From positions 65,734 to 129,733 of the forward strand of contig NZ_JBBHDV010000010.1 in NCBI RefSeq assembly GCF_037478135.1: DNA of 64,000 nt. Direction: 5' to 3'. Below, in pieces: positions 17,064 through 26,350 of this stretch. A program made the translations under genes and the position numbers. Under the pieces are notes generated by a model that did not search any database, had not been told where the DNA came from, and saw only the letters and a program-made list of their open reading frames with translations. This DNA is from Denitratimonas sp037478135 (GTDB taxonomy: Bacteria > Pseudomonadota > Gammaproteobacteria > Xanthomonadales > Xanthomonadaceae). Every line of letters begins with the position of its first letter. Position 1 is the stretch's first letter.

Positions 17064-17992
17064 ATCGGCGCCGCGCCCTCGGGCCGGCGCTTGAAACGCT
17101 TGTGCAGCCACAGGTACTGGGCCGGCGCGGCGCGCGCCATCGCCTCGATCGCCGCCATTACCCGCGCGGTATCGGCGGCGGCGTCGCTGCTGGGGAAATC
17201 CTCGAACGCCGGCTTGACCTCCAGCGTGTAGCTGCCATCGGCCTCGCGCCGGTGGAAAAACGCGAACACCGCCGCGCCGGACATGCGCGCCAGCTGGTGG
17301 GTCGAGGTCAGGCTGCGCGCCGGTTCGCCGAAAAACGGCACGAACACATTGTCGCCGCGCAGCGTGTCCTGGTCTGGCGCGAACCACAGCGCACCGCCCT
17401 GCTTCAGGTGACGCAGCGCCGGGCGCAGCTCATCGCGCCCGAACATCGCGCTGGCATAGCGCAGCCGGCCGCGCTTGACCGCCCATTCCATCGCGGCGGT
17501 ATCGTGCGGGCGGTACATGCCGGCCAGCGGAATCTTTTCACACAGCAGCCGGCCGCAGATTTCCAGCGTCATGAAATGACCGGAAATCAGGATCGCGCCG
17601 CGGCCCTCTGCCAGCGCGGCCTGCAGGTGCTCCACCCCGATATAGCGCGCGCTGCGCCGCATCGGCGCGATCGAACCCCACCAGGCGCGGCCGAATTCGA
17701 ACAGCCCGATCCCCAGCGCGGCGAAGTTCTCGCGCAGCAGCGCTTCACGCCAGGCGGCATCGCGTTCGGGAAAACACACCGCCAGATTGGCCCGCACCAC
17801 GGCCCGGCGCGAGGCCAGCAGCCAGCGCAGCACGGTGCCCAGACCGCGCCCGAGTACACGCTGCAGCGACCAGGGCAGCTGCGCCAGCAGCCACAGCACG
17901 CCGATACCGGCCCAGCGCGGCCATTCACGCGGCCCGCGCGGAGGCGCCGGCAGCGGCAAAGTGGCGGGAAGCGGGCGCGGGGACTGGCTCAT
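17054..17992 (-). CDS. lpxL: Lipid A lauroyl acyltransferase (LpxL/HtrB family)
   Basis: The 312-residue protein has one N-terminal membrane helix (WAGIGVLWLLAQLPWSLQRVL). The acyltransferase motif HX4E, SGHFMTLEI with His139 and Glu144, sits where HtrB-type enzymes have it, and GALWFAPDQD and VPFFGEPARSLTSTHQLAR follow. It adds a secondary acyl chain to Kdo-lipid IVA at the inner membrane. It is divergent from waaA, whose product supplies the Kdo its substrate needs. Confidence 0.93.
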   Translation of the reverse strand: MSQSPRPLPATLPLPAPPRGPREWPRWAGIGVLWLLAQLPWSLQRVLGRGLGTVLRWLLASRRAVVRANLAVCFPERDAAWREALLRENFAALGIGLFEFGRAWWGSIAPMRRSARYIGVEHLQAALAEGRGAILISGHFMTLEICGRLLCEKIPLAGMYRPHDTAAMEWAVKRGRLRYASAMFGRDELRPALRHLKQGGALWFAPDQDTLRGDNVFVPFFGEPARSLTSTHQLARMSGAAVFAFFHRREADGSYTLEVKPAFEDFPSSDAAADTARVMAAIEAMARAAPAQYLWLHKRFKRRPEGAAPIYD

Positions 17993-18044
17993 CGGAACGG
18001 AAGATCATCGGCAGGCGGGCATGGTAACGGCTATCCTTTCGCCG

Positions 18045-19373
18045 ATGCCCCACTCCACCCGAATCGCCCGGCTCGGCGGCGTGCTGCGGCGCAGCCTGTA
18101 TACCCTGGTGCTGTACCTGCTCACGCCGCTGATTCTCTATCGCCTCGCGTTCCGCGGGCTGCGCGCGCGTGGCTATTTTTCGCGCTGGTTCGAGCGCTTC
18201 GGGTTCTTTCCTGACAGTGGCATCCGTTCCTCGATCTGGGTCCACGCGGTATCGGTCGGCGAGGTCAATGCCGCCGCGCCACTGGTGGATGCGCTGCGCC
18301 AGCGCTACGAAGGCCACAGTTTCGTCGTCACCACGGTCACCCCGACCGGCTCGGACCGGGTGCGCCAGCTGTGGGGCGATCAGGTGTTCCACGTCTATCT
18401 GCCCTATGACCTGCCCGGCGCGATCCGCCGCTTCCTGCACCGCATCCGGCCCAGCGTGGCGGTGATCATGGAAACCGAGATCTGGCCCAACCTGTTCCGT
18501 GAGTGCGACAAGGCACAAATCCCGGTGCTGATCGCCAACGCCCGGCTCTCGCGCAAATCGTTGGACGGCTACGGCCCGGTGCGTCCGCTGGTACGCGCGG
18601 CGGTACGCAGCGCGCGCTTCATCGCAGCCCAGTCGCAGTTGGATGCCGAGCGCTTCTTGTCACTTGGCGCACGGCCGGAACGGGTACGCGTGGTCGGCAA
18701 TCTGAAATACGACATGCACGTGCCGGATTCGCTCAAGCCCAACGCGCGCCAGTGGCGTGAACAGTGGGGCAACCAGCGCCCGGTGTGGATCGCGGCCAGC
18801 ACCCACGAGGGCGAGGAACTGCCAGTGATCGAAGCCCATTCGCATCTGCTGCGGCGCTTCCCCGATGCCTTGCTGCTGGTGGCGCCACGTCATCCCGAAC
18901 GCTTCCGGCCGATGGTGCAGCTGTGTCGCAGCTACGGTTTCCTGACCGCCTGCCGCAGCGAGGACACGATGGCCGGGCCGGATACCCAGTGCTTCGTGCT
19001 GGACACGCTGGGCGAGCTGGTTTCGTTCTGTGCCGCCGCCGATGTCGCATTCGTCGCCGGCAGCCTGGATCCGATCGGCGGGCACAATGTGCTGGAACCG
19101 GCGGCGCTGGGCATTCCGACTATCGTCGGCCCCAACACCTTCAATTTCACCGAAGTCACCGAGCTGCTGATCGAGCACGGCGCCTGCGTAAGAATCGAGG
19201 ATGCCGAAGACCTGGCCGCCGTGCTGCGCCGCTTGCTGGGCCAGCCGGAGCTGTGCCAGCAGATGGGCCAGGCCGCGATCTCGGTGGTGGAAAACGAGCG
19301 CGGCGCGGTGGAGCGCACCTTGGACATCGTGCACCGCATCCTCGCCGGCAAGACCCCGGTCACGCAGCACTGA
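18045..19373 (+). CDS. waaA: Kdo transferase
   Basis: This 442-residue enzyme (from MPHSTRIARLGG) has an N-terminal membrane anchor (SLYTLVLYLLTPLILYRL), then the WaaA pattern RWFERFGF, VHAVSVGEVNAAAPLVDAL, ETEIWPNLFRECDKAQIPV, NARLSRKS, and the C-terminal GGHNVLEPAALGIPTIVGPN. It transfers Kdo from CMP-Kdo to lipid IVA. An in-frame ATG at 18021 would add eight residues and has a better ribosome site (AGGCGGG). The later start is preferred because it matches the usual N-terminus length. Confidence 0.95.
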   Translation: MPHSTRIARLGGVLRRSLYTLVLYLLTPLILYRLAFRGLRARGYFSRWFERFGFFPDSGIRSSIWVHAVSVGEVNAAAPLVDALRQRYEGHSFVVTTVTPTGSDRVRQLWGDQVFHVYLPYDLPGAIRRFLHRIRPSVAVIMETEIWPNLFRECDKAQIPVLIANARLSRKSLDGYGPVRPLVRAAVRSARFIAAQSQLDAERFLSLGARPERVRVVGNLKYDMHVPDSLKPNARQWREQWGNQRPVWIAASTHEGEELPVIEAHSHLLRRFPDALLLVAPRHPERFRPMVQLCRSYGFLTACRSEDTMAGPDTQCFVLDTLGELVSFCAAADVAFVAGSLDPIGGHNVLEPAALGIPTIVGPNTFNFTEVTELLIEHGACVRIEDAEDLAAVLRRLLGQPELCQQMGQAAISVVENERGAVERTLDIVHRILAGKTPVTQH

Positions 19374-19443
19374 CACGAAAACGCCCGGCCCCATGGACGG
19401 AACCAGGCGCATTGTTCGCAGCGCTACAGCGTGTGCAGCGGAT

Positions 19444-20862
19444 TCAGTAGGCTTCGTCCGGCACCTGCTCCAGCGCGGCTTCGGCATCGGTGACCAGATT
19501 GCGGTTGACCTCGGCCAGATCGGCGATATCGACGATGCCGGCGGCCTGCTTCAAGCGCAGCGAGTTGACCAGGAAGTTGTGGCGCGCGGCCGAATAGGCG
19601 CTTTGCGACTGGAACAGCACCTGCTGCGACAACAGCACGTCGACGATGGTGCGGGTGCCGACCTCGAAGCCGGCCTCGGTGGCTTCCAGCGCACTGCGGG
19701 CCGACACCACGGCCTGGCGGCGCGCCTCGATTTCGCTGATGCCGGCATCCAGCGCGCGATAGGCATTGCGCGTCTGGCGCAGGATCGCGCGTTCGTTCTG
19801 GTCGTACTGGAAGGCGCGCTCATCGCGCGCATTCAGTGCCAGCTTGACCTGGGCCTGGGTCGCGAAGCCGGAGAAGATCGGCACCACCAGGTTGACGCCC
19901 ACGCGCCAGTCGTCGCCACTGTTGTTGCTCGGGATGATGCCGGCATCGGCCGCCGAGGTGCCCCAGCCGTAGCTGCGGCCCTTGCTGGCCGACAGCGAAA
20001 GCCGCGGCAGGTGGCCGGCACGGGCGGTGGCCACATCCAGCTCGTCTGCTTCGGCCGAATAGGCCTGCGCGCGCAGCGTCGGGTTCTGTTCCAGCGCCAG
20101 CGCCACCCAGGCCTCGGCGCTGTTGGGCGAGGGTCGTTCGGGTGAGAACTCCTCATCCAGACCGCGCAGGTTTTCCAGCGGCTGGCCGATGATCTGGGCC
20201 ATCGCCTCGCGCGCATCGTCCAGCGCGACTTCAGCCGCGATGGTGCTGGCGCGGGCGCTGTCATAGCGGGCGCGGGCTTCATGCACGTCGGTGATCGCGG
20301 TCAGGCCGACTTCAAAACGCTGTTCGGCCTGATCGAGCTGGCGCTTGACGGCCCGTTCCTCGGCGCGGGCGAACACCAGCGCGTCGATCGCGGTCAGGGT
20401 GCCGAAATAGGCTTCGGCCACGCGCACGATCAGATTGTCGTTCTCGGCGTCGTAATTGGCCTGACCGACCTCGGTACGCTTCTTCGCGGCACGCAGCTGG
20501 GTGTAGTTGGCGTGGTCGTACAGGCTCTGGCTCAGGTCGATGCCGTAGTTGCGTCCGCTGGAATGGGAGCGGGTGTTGCTGGTCGACACGATCGGCGGAT
20601 CGATCGACAGCACGCGCTCACCGGCACCTTCCGAACCACTGCGCGAGTAACCGGCCGAGCCGGTCAGGCTGGGCAGCAGGCTGGAGCGTGCCTGGGTCAC
20701 GCGCAGCTGCGTGGCCTGGCGCGTGGTCTCGGCGATGGCCAGCTGCGGGTCGCTGTCACGCGCCAGCGTATAGGCCTGCATCAGGTCGGCGGAGAGCGCG
20801 GTGGAGCTGCCGGCGGCCAGCAGCAGCGCGGCGCTCAGGATTCGGATTCGGGGCATCGACAT
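19444..20862 (-). CDS. tolC: TolC family outer-membrane efflux protein
   Basis: The 472-residue protein has a signal peptide (MSMPRIRILSAALLLAAGSSTALSA). Two outer-membrane efflux repeats follow, with long coiled alpha-hairpins (LRVTQARSSLLPSLTGSAGY; the second repeat begins near LEQNPTLRAQAYSAEADELD). The homotrimer forms the outer-membrane channel for type I secretion and RND or ABC exporters. AGGAAT lies upstream of the chosen ATG at 20862. It lies 105 bp downstream of the Pcm-like gene, an arrangement common in xanthomonads. It could serve the MacB and split exporters in this window. Confidence 0.93.
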   Translation of the reverse strand: MSMPRIRILSAALLLAAGSSTALSADLMQAYTLARDSDPQLAIAETTRQATQLRVTQARSSLLPSLTGSAGYSRSGSEGAGERVLSIDPPIVSTSNTRSHSSGRNYGIDLSQSLYDHANYTQLRAAKKRTEVGQANYDAENDNLIVRVAEAYFGTLTAIDALVFARAEERAVKRQLDQAEQRFEVGLTAITDVHEARARYDSARASTIAAEVALDDAREAMAQIIGQPLENLRGLDEEFSPERPSPNSAEAWVALALEQNPTLRAQAYSAEADELDVATARAGHLPRLSLSASKGRSYGWGTSAADAGIIPSNNSGDDWRVGVNLVVPIFSGFATQAQVKLALNARDERAFQYDQNERAILRQTRNAYRALDAGISEIEARRQAVVSARSALEATEAGFEVGTRTIVDVLLSQQVLFQSQSAYSAARHNFLVNSLRLKQAAGIVDIADLAEVNRNLVTDAEAALEQVPDEAY

Positions 20863-20967
20863 GCGGGGATTCCTGGATGGGTAAGTGAAATGGACCATCG
20901 GCCTGCGGCTGCGCCACATGGGTCGTGACGCCAGCCTGCCTTGCTCCCCGGCGCAACCGGAGTCGCG

Positions 20968-21624
20968 TCAGAGAACGAAACGTTCGACCGGCTCGGCACC
21001 GATCAGATAGGGAAGCGCGGTCTCGAACAGACCTTCTTCCTCGATCCGACCCTGGGCGTTGCCGCGATACAGGACGGCGCGCTGCACCAGAGAGTGACCC
21101 TGGACCACGAACAGGCGTCCGCCGGGCTTGAGCCAGGCCAGCCATGCCGGTGGCAATACCGCCACCGCACCGGTCACCACGACCGCATCGAACTGGCGTC
21201 CGGGCTCGTATTCCAGTGCATCGGCCTGTTCAACGCGGATGTTGGCCAAACCCGTCGCGCGGAAGCGCGCCTGCGCGCGTTCGACGAAATCGGCATGGAT
21301 ATCGATGCTGACCACATCGCGTGCCAGCTGCGCCAGACAAGCGGTGATGAAACCGCTGCCGGTGCCGATTTCCAGCACTTCCTCTTCCGGCGCCAGTTCC
21401 AGCGCCTGCAGCATGCGTCCCTCAATCACCGGCTTCATCATCACCTGGTCGTGTTCGAGCGGCAGGACCAGATCGGCAAAGGCCAGGCGGCGGTAACGCG
21501 CCGGCACATAGTCTTCGCGCTTGACGCTGGAAAGCACGTCCAGCACCTGCGGATCAAGCACGTCCCAGGGACGCACCTGGTTGTCCACCATCGAGGAACG
21601 GGCCAGTTCGAAATCGAGCGACAT
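20968..21624 (-). CDS. pcm: Protein-L-isoaspartate O-methyltransferase family protein
   Basis: This 218-residue SAM methyltransferase has the Pcm pattern MVDNQVRPWDV, MKPVIEGRMLQALEL, the SAM loop VLEIGTGSGFITACLA and AVVVTGAVAVLPPAW. Typical Pcm repairs isoaspartyl residues. This subfamily, found next to tolC, lacks the usual PYGDxxP catalytic segment as far as can be seen, so the activity is less certain. It is upstream of tolC on the same strand. Confidence 0.85.
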   Translation of the reverse strand: MSLDFELARSSMVDNQVRPWDVLDPQVLDVLSSVKREDYVPARYRRLAFADLVLPLEHDQVMMKPVIEGRMLQALELAPEEEVLEIGTGSGFITACLAQLARDVVSIDIHADFVERAQARFRATGLANIRVEQADALEYEPGRQFDAVVVTGAVAVLPPAWLAWLKPGGRLFVVQGHSLVQRAVLYRGNAQGRIEEEGLFETALPYLIGAEPVERFVL

Positions 21625-21813
21625 GGAGAATGCCTTGGAAAGGAAAGGAGCGGACCGCTGATTTTACCAGCCTAGCCCCTGCCTGGCCCGTGGCGCAGTG
21701 CCGGAAGTCTTGATGACCATCGACCCGCCACCAAGGCAGGTCCGGCACGGTTCAGGCTTCATCATCCAGCACATCTGCCGGAGTGGACATGCCGGCGCGA
21801 CGAAAGCGCGAAC

Positions 21814-22407
21814 TCAGCCGCGTACGCCGCGGATCAACTGCATGAACTCGGCGCGGGTGCGCGCATCTTCGCGGAAGGCGCCCAGCATCTGGCTGGTGAC
21901 CATGCTGACGCCGCGCTTGTGCACGCCACGCGTGGTCATGCACTGGTGCACGGCCTCGATCACCACGCCCACGCCGCGCGGATGCAGCACGTCCTCGATG
22001 CAGTGCGCGACCTGCGCGGTGAGTTTTTCCTGCACCTGGAACCGCCGTGCGAAGCCTTCCAGCACGCGCGCCAGTTTGCTGATGCCGACCACCTTGTCGG
22101 TCGGCAGGTAGCCGATGTGGGCACGGCCGATGATCGGCGCCATGTGGTGTTCGCAATGGCTCTCGAATTCGATGTCGCGCAGCACGATCATCTCGTCGTA
22201 ACCGGCCACTTCCTCGAAGGTGCGACGCAGATATTCGGCCGGGTCGACCTGATAACCGGAAAACCAGTCGCGGTAGGCCCTGGCCACGCGCTTGGGCGTA
22301 TCGATCAGCCCTTCACGCGAAGGGTCTTCCCCGGCCCAGCGCAGCAGGGTGCGAACCGCGGCCTCGGCCTGCGCCTGGTCGACCGGCGCCTCGTCATGCT
22401 TGTCCAT
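21814..22407 (-). CDS. folE: GTP cyclohydrolase I
   Basis: The 197-residue enzyme has the zinc and active-site residues in FESHCEHHM (Cys85, His88) and VHQCMTTRGV (Cys156), with GYLPTDKVVGISKLAR between. It converts GTP to dihydroneopterin triphosphate, the first step of tetrahydrofolate synthesis, and acts as a cytoplasmic decamer. It is the last gene after mlaA, 24 bp downstream on the same strand, so read-through from the mla operon is possible. Confidence 0.97.
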   Translation of the reverse strand: MDKHDEAPVDQAQAEAAVRTLLRWAGEDPSREGLIDTPKRVARAYRDWFSGYQVDPAEYLRRTFEEVAGYDEMIVLRDIEFESHCEHHMAPIIGRAHIGYLPTDKVVGISKLARVLEGFARRFQVQEKLTAQVAHCIEDVLHPRGVGVVIEAVHQCMTTRGVHKRGVSMVTSQMLGAFREDARTRAEFMQLIRGVRG

Positions 22408-22431
22408 CCAAAAATCCCCGTTTCGCGGCCA

Positions 22432-23256
22432 TTACCGCAACGTGTCGAAATCCGGCACTTCGAAATCGTAATCGGGCAGCAGGTAGTCCGGCATTTCCTC
22501 GCTGCAATCGATGATCTGGCAGCGGCGACGCTGCATATAGGCATCGCGCACCAGCAGGTACGGATCGCTGGCGTCCTGCATGAAATTCTCCAGCGGCAGC
22601 ACCGAAGCGCGCGCGTCCAGACCATACAGAATGCTGACTTCGGCACCCTCGCGCCGCGCCAGCCAGCTGATCGCGCTGGCCTGGCTGGACACGCCCTTGC
22701 CCAGACCATCGCGTACCGTGCCCGGGCCGAAAATCGGCAGCACCAGATAGCGCGAATCCTTCCAGCCCCAGGTCGCCAGGGTCTGGCCGAAATCGCGGTT
22801 GCGCAGCGGCACGCCGACGCTGCTGGCAGGATCGAGGATGCCGCCAAAACCCAGCACCGCATTCATCAGGAAACGCCCGACCGCGGTGCCGGCCTGTCCC
22901 GGATGGCCTTGCAGCAGCAGGTTCAGTGCAGTGAGCGGTTGTTGCAGGTTGCCGAAGAAGTTGGAAACCCCGGTCCGCACGCCACTGGGCGTGACCTTGG
23001 CGTAGCCCTTGGCGGCGGGGCGCAGCAGCGCGCGATCAAGCACGTCATTGAAGGCGTAGACCTTGCGGTTGAAGCCCTCCCACGGATCCTCCGGCGACAA
23101 CGCAGCGCCGCTGTCGCTCCAGCCTTGGCCGGTCGCAGCCGCCTGTTCCGCCACCGGGAATTTCTCCTGCGGTGCCGGACTGCGGGTGTTCTGGCTGGCG
23201 CAGGCGGCCAGCAGCAGTATCGCCAGCAACGTGCTGAAACGGCCCATGCGGTTCAT
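22432..23256 (-). CDS. mlaA: MlaA/VacJ outer-membrane lipoprotein
   Basis: The 274-residue protein starts MNRMGRFSTLLAILLLAACAS, with a lipobox (LAAC). The VacJ domain follows: DPWEGFNRKVYAFNDVLDRALLRPAAKGY, residues about 50-80, and FLMNAVLGFGGILDPAS. MlaA removes phospholipids from the outer leaflet and passes them to MlaC. Its start overlaps the mlaB stop (ATGA). The acidic C-terminus (DYDFEVPDFDTL) is typical. It closes the mlaFEDCBA cluster. Confidence 0.95.
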   Translation of the reverse strand: MNRMGRFSTLLAILLLAACASQNTRSPAPQEKFPVAEQAAATGQGWSDSGAALSPEDPWEGFNRKVYAFNDVLDRALLRPAAKGYAKVTPSGVRTGVSNFFGNLQQPLTALNLLLQGHPGQAGTAVGRFLMNAVLGFGGILDPASSVGVPLRNRDFGQTLATWGWKDSRYLVLPIFGPGTVRDGLGKGVSSQASAISWLARREGAEVSILYGLDARASVLPLENFMQDASDPYLLVRDAYMQRRRCQIIDCSEEMPDYLLPDYDFEVPDFDTLR

Positions 23257-23531
23257 TGTGAACACCCGGCCGGATCTTCCAGCCGATGTGCACGGCACAG
23301 CGCCCGGTAGCGTCCGTGGTCATCGCCGTGCAGCGGCGCCGGCACCAGTCCCAGCTCGGCCTGGCGCGCGCGCAACCAATGCAGCAGGGCCACACCGGCG
23401 CTGTCCAGTTCACGCACGTTGGACAGGTCGAAGGCGCGGATCGAGGCCGGCTGCGCCACACACTCGTGGAACAGGCCCGCCACGGTATCCAGCGTCACGC
23501 GTTCGGGCAGCACCCAGGCGGCGGCAGACAT
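23253..23531 (-). CDS. mlaB: MlaB STAS-domain protein
   Basis: The 92-residue protein consists of a single STAS domain with the characteristic AFDLSNVRELDSAGVALLHWLR. MlaB binds the MlaF ATPase and stabilises the MlaFEB complex at the inner membrane. Sequence conservation of this family is low; the assignment rests on the STAS motif and on its position between mlaC and mlaA, 2 bp after mlaC and overlapping mlaA by 4 bp. Confidence 0.88.
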   Translation of the reverse strand: MSAAAWVLPERVTLDTVAGLFHECVAQPASIRAFDLSNVRELDSAGVALLHWLRARQAELGLVPAPLHGDDHGRYRALCRAHRLEDPAGCSQ

Positions 23532-23533
23532 GT

Positions 23534-24136
23534 TCAGCCCTGCACCTGGAGTTCACCGCTGCGCAACGCGGCGATGACGTCGTCGAGGCTGCGGCGGCGC
23601 AACTGTTCGTCGAACTGGTTGCGGTAAGTCTGCACGTAGGAAATGCCTTCCACGATCACGTCGAACACCAGCCAGTCATCGCCCTTGCGGCGGAACATGT
23701 AGTCCACCTGCACCGGTTCGCCGGCGCGGCGCACGATGCGGCTGGCGACGCGCACGATCTGGCCGTCGCGCATCGGGGTGGAGGCGGCGATGCGCACATC
23801 GGTGCCCGGATCGATTTCCAGCAGCGCGTCGGCATAACGCCGCAGCAGGCTGTCGGTCAGCGCATCGGCGAAGGCTTCGATCTGCTCGGCACTGGCACCG
23901 CGTGCATGACGCGCCAGCACCAGCTGTGCCGAATACGACCGATCCATGACATCCAGCAGCTGGCTCTGCACGAACTCGCGCAACGCGGCCGGGTCCCGGC
24001 TGAAGCTGGCGCGCTTTTCCACGATGGTATCCAGCACCACCCGGGTACGTTCCAGCACGATGTCGGCCGGCTCGGCGGCGGCGGCCAGGGAAGTGGAAAC
24101 GGCGAGCAACAGGCCCAGCATCAAGCGGATCATCAT
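23534..24136 (-). CDS. mlaC: MlaC periplasmic phospholipid shuttle
   Basis: The 200-residue protein has a signal peptide (MMIRLMLGLLLAVSTSLAAAA). The MlaC/Ttg2D domain follows: RDPAALREFVQSQLLDVMDRSYSAQ near residue 50 and the closing DWLVFDVIVEGISYVQTYRNQF. It carries phospholipid between MlaA and MlaD. The start is set by GAGGAG a few bases upstream; the longer frame would run into mlaD. Confidence 0.95.
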   Translation of the reverse strand: MMIRLMLGLLLAVSTSLAAAAEPADIVLERTRVVLDTIVEKRASFSRDPAALREFVQSQLLDVMDRSYSAQLVLARHARGASAEQIEAFADALTDSLLRRYADALLEIDPGTDVRIAASTPMRDGQIVRVASRIVRRAGEPVQVDYMFRRKGDDWLVFDVIVEGISYVQTYRNQFDEQLRRRSLDDVIAALRSGELQVQG

Positions 24137-24158
24137 GGACTCCTCACAACTGCCCGCT

Positions 24159-24650
24159 TCAACGCGAGCGGGACGACCCGGAAGCATCCGCGTCATCACC
24201 CGAACCTGCGTTGAACAGGAACTTGCCGATCAGCTGCTCCAGCACCACGGCGGGCTGGGTCAGCAGGATTTCATCACCGTCAGCGAGCGGCTCCGGATCG
24301 CCGCCCGGCGACAACCCGACATAGCGTTCGCCCAGCAGGCCGCTGGTGAAGATCGCCGCGCCGGTGTCGGCCGGCAGCTCGCCGGCACTGCGCGCCAGGC
24401 GCAGCGTGACCCTGGCATCGAAATTCTCGTCCAGCACGATGGATTCGATCTCGCCCACCTTCACGCCGGCAATCTTGACCGGCGCGCGCGCCTTCAGATC
24501 ACCGGCATTGGTGAAATTGGCCACCACGCGGTAGCTGGCGCCGCCCATGCGGTCGCCCGAGTTGGTCGAGGCGAACGCCAGCACCAGCGCGCACGCGAAA
24601 CCCATCAGGATGAACGCACCCACGCTCCATTCGGTCTTGGGACTGGCCAT
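24159..24650 (-). CDS. mlaD: MlaD MCE-domain protein
   Basis: The 163-residue protein has one N-terminal membrane helix (VGAFILMGFACALVLAFAS) and a single MCE domain (YRVVANFTNAGDLKARAPVK, VRIAGVKVGEIESI-like, ending in the hydrophobic AVVLEQLIGKFLF tail). MlaD forms a hexameric ring in the periplasm on the MlaFEB transporter. Length matches the family. It lies 22 bp after mlaE and 22 bp before mlaC. Confidence 0.95.
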   Translation of the reverse strand: MASPKTEWSVGAFILMGFACALVLAFASTNSGDRMGGASYRVVANFTNAGDLKARAPVKIAGVKVGEIESIVLDENFDARVTLRLARSAGELPADTGAAIFTSGLLGERYVGLSPGGDPEPLADGDEILLTQPAVVLEQLIGKFLFNAGSGDDADASGSSRSR

Positions 24651-24672
24651 GCTTGTTCTCCGTGCCTCTTGA

Positions 24673-25413
24673 TCAATACAACGTTGCGCTGAGCAGAAAA
24701 TCCAGGAACAGCACCATCAGTGAGCCGTAAACCACCGCCTGGGTGGTCGCCACCGAGGTACCCTCGGGCGTGGGCTTGGCGTGGAAGCCGACATGCGTGG
24801 CGATCAGCGCGCAGAACACGCCGAACACCGCCGACTTCACGAAGGCCTGCCCGTAGTCTTCCCACAGGTCCACGCTGGACTGCAGCGAGGCCCAGAAATA
24901 ACCGCCATCCACGCCCAGCAGGAATTCCGCCTGGAACCAGCCGGCGAGGATGGAAAAAGCGATGAACACCGCGGTCAGCAGCGGCACGCTGATGACGGTG
25001 GCGACAAAGCGCGGCACCACGACCTTGCCGACCGGATCGATCGCCATCATCGACAGCGAAGTGATCTGGTCGGTGGCGCGCATCAAGCCCAGCTCGGCCG
25101 CCATCGCCGAACCGGCGCGGCCGCAGAACAGGATCGCGGTCAGCACCGGCCCCAGCTCGCGGAAAACGGTCAAGGACAACATCGTGCCCAGTGCATTGCC
25201 AGCCCCGAAGGTGACCAGCGCGCGGTAGCCCTGCAGCGTCATCACCAGCCCGACGAAGGCACCCCCGACCGCGATGATCGGCACTGAACGCGCACCGATC
25301 ACGTAAATCTGCCGCACCGTGTCGCGCCACTGCGAACGGCTGGGGCGGATCGCGCCCAGGATGCGGAGCAGGAACAGGCCGAAGCGGCCCAGCGCGGCGA
25401 TCATTTCACGCAT
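24673..25413 (-). CDS. mlaE: MlaE permease
   Basis: The 246-residue permease starts MREMIAALGRFGLFLLR. It shows the MlaE signature: ARSVPIIAVGGAFVGLVMTL, ELGPVLTAILFCGRAGSAMA, AELGLMRATDQITSLSMMAIDP and the last helix GSLMVLFLDFLLSATLY. It forms the membrane part of the MlaFEDB lipid transporter. The start overlaps the mlaF 3' end by 8 bp, supporting coupled translation. Confidence 0.96.
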   Translation of the reverse strand: MREMIAALGRFGLFLLRILGAIRPSRSQWRDTVRQIYVIGARSVPIIAVGGAFVGLVMTLQGYRALVTFGAGNALGTMLSLTVFRELGPVLTAILFCGRAGSAMAAELGLMRATDQITSLSMMAIDPVGKVVVPRFVATVISVPLLTAVFIAFSILAGWFQAEFLLGVDGGYFWASLQSSVDLWEDYGQAFVKSAVFGVFCALIATHVGFHAKPTPEGTSVATTQAVVYGSLMVLFLDFLLSATLY

Positions 25414-26203
25414 GTGCCACCGCCTTGGTCGCGCGGTAATCGAAACCGATCGGGCCATCCGGCCCGCCGTCCATGAACTGGCGCACCAGCGGATCGGCAC
25501 TGCCATCCAGTTCGGCCGGGGTGCCGGCAAACACGATGCCGCGATTGGCCACGATCAGCACCTGATCGGCGATTTCCAGCACCTCGCGCACATTGTGGGT
25601 GATGACCAGACTGGTCATGCCCAGCGCGTCGTTGAGGCGGCGGATCAGATTGACGATGACGCCGCAGGCGATCGGATCAAGGCCGGTCAGCGGCTCGTCG
25701 TAGAGCATCAGCGGCGGATCGGACACCACCGCGCGCGCCAGTGCCACGCGCCGCGCCATGCCGCCGGACAGCTCGTTGGTTTCCAGCGCGCCGGCTTCGC
25801 CCAGCCCGACCGCAGCCAGTTTCATCTGCACCAGCTCGCGGATCAGTTCTTCGGGAAGATCGGTATGCGTGCGCAGCGGCAGCGCGACGTTCTCGAACAC
25901 GTCCAGATCGCTCAACAGGCCATTGCCCTGCAACATCACGCCCATCTGGCGGCGCAGGGTGAACAGATCGCGCACCCGTGGCCGCGGCAGCGCATGGCCG
26001 AGCACGTCGATATCACCGGACGCCTGCACCAGTTCGCCGACCACACCGTACAGCAGGGTCGATTTGCCGGCACCGGACGGCCCCAGCACCGCCGTCACGC
26101 TGCCGCGCGGCAGGCGGAAGCTGATGTCGGACAGGATGGTGCGCGCGCCACGGCGCAGGGTCACGCCACTGAACTGGACGGCGGCATCGTCGGAGATCGT
26201 CAT
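25406..26203 (-). CDS. mlaF: MlaF ATPase
   Basis: The 265-residue ABC ATPase has Walker A GPSGAGKST, the signature ELSGGMARRVALARA, Walker B LMLYDEPLTGLDP and the H-loop VITHNV. It powers phospholipid transport by MlaE/MlaD. The start (MTISDDAAVQFSGV) is the first plausible one; the upstream in-frame extension is arginine-rich and unsupported. It is the first gene of the mla operon, with a candidate promoter at 26311-26338. Confidence 0.96.
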   Translation of the reverse strand: MTISDDAAVQFSGVTLRRGARTILSDISFRLPRGSVTAVLGPSGAGKSTLLYGVVGELVQASGDIDVLGHALPRPRVRDLFTLRRQMGVMLQGNGLLSDLDVFENVALPLRTHTDLPEELIRELVQMKLAAVGLGEAGALETNELSGGMARRVALARAVVSDPPLMLYDEPLTGLDPIACGVIVNLIRRLNDALGMTSLVITHNVREVLEIADQVLIVANRGIVFAGTPAELDGSADPLVRQFMDGGPDGPIGFDYRATKAVAHA

Positions 26204-26310
26204 GGGTCTTCGGCAACCGTTCCGGGTGGAAGGCGGGCCGCATCGCGCAGGCCGCCGTCGTCGGGAAAATGACCGGCCATTATCCGCCGGCATGAACTTC
26301 GATGCCAAGT

Positions 26311-26338
26311 ATCATAGCTGCTGACGGTTCAGGCCCAA
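26311..26338 (-). promoter_or_regulatory. Candidate sigma-70 promoter of the mla operon
   Basis: On the minus strand TTGGGC (26338-26333) and TATGAT (26316-26311) are separated by 16 bp, about 110 bp upstream of mlaF and just before the convergent end of the neighbouring gene. Confidence 0.45.
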
Positions 26339-26350
26339 TGACCGGCCGCT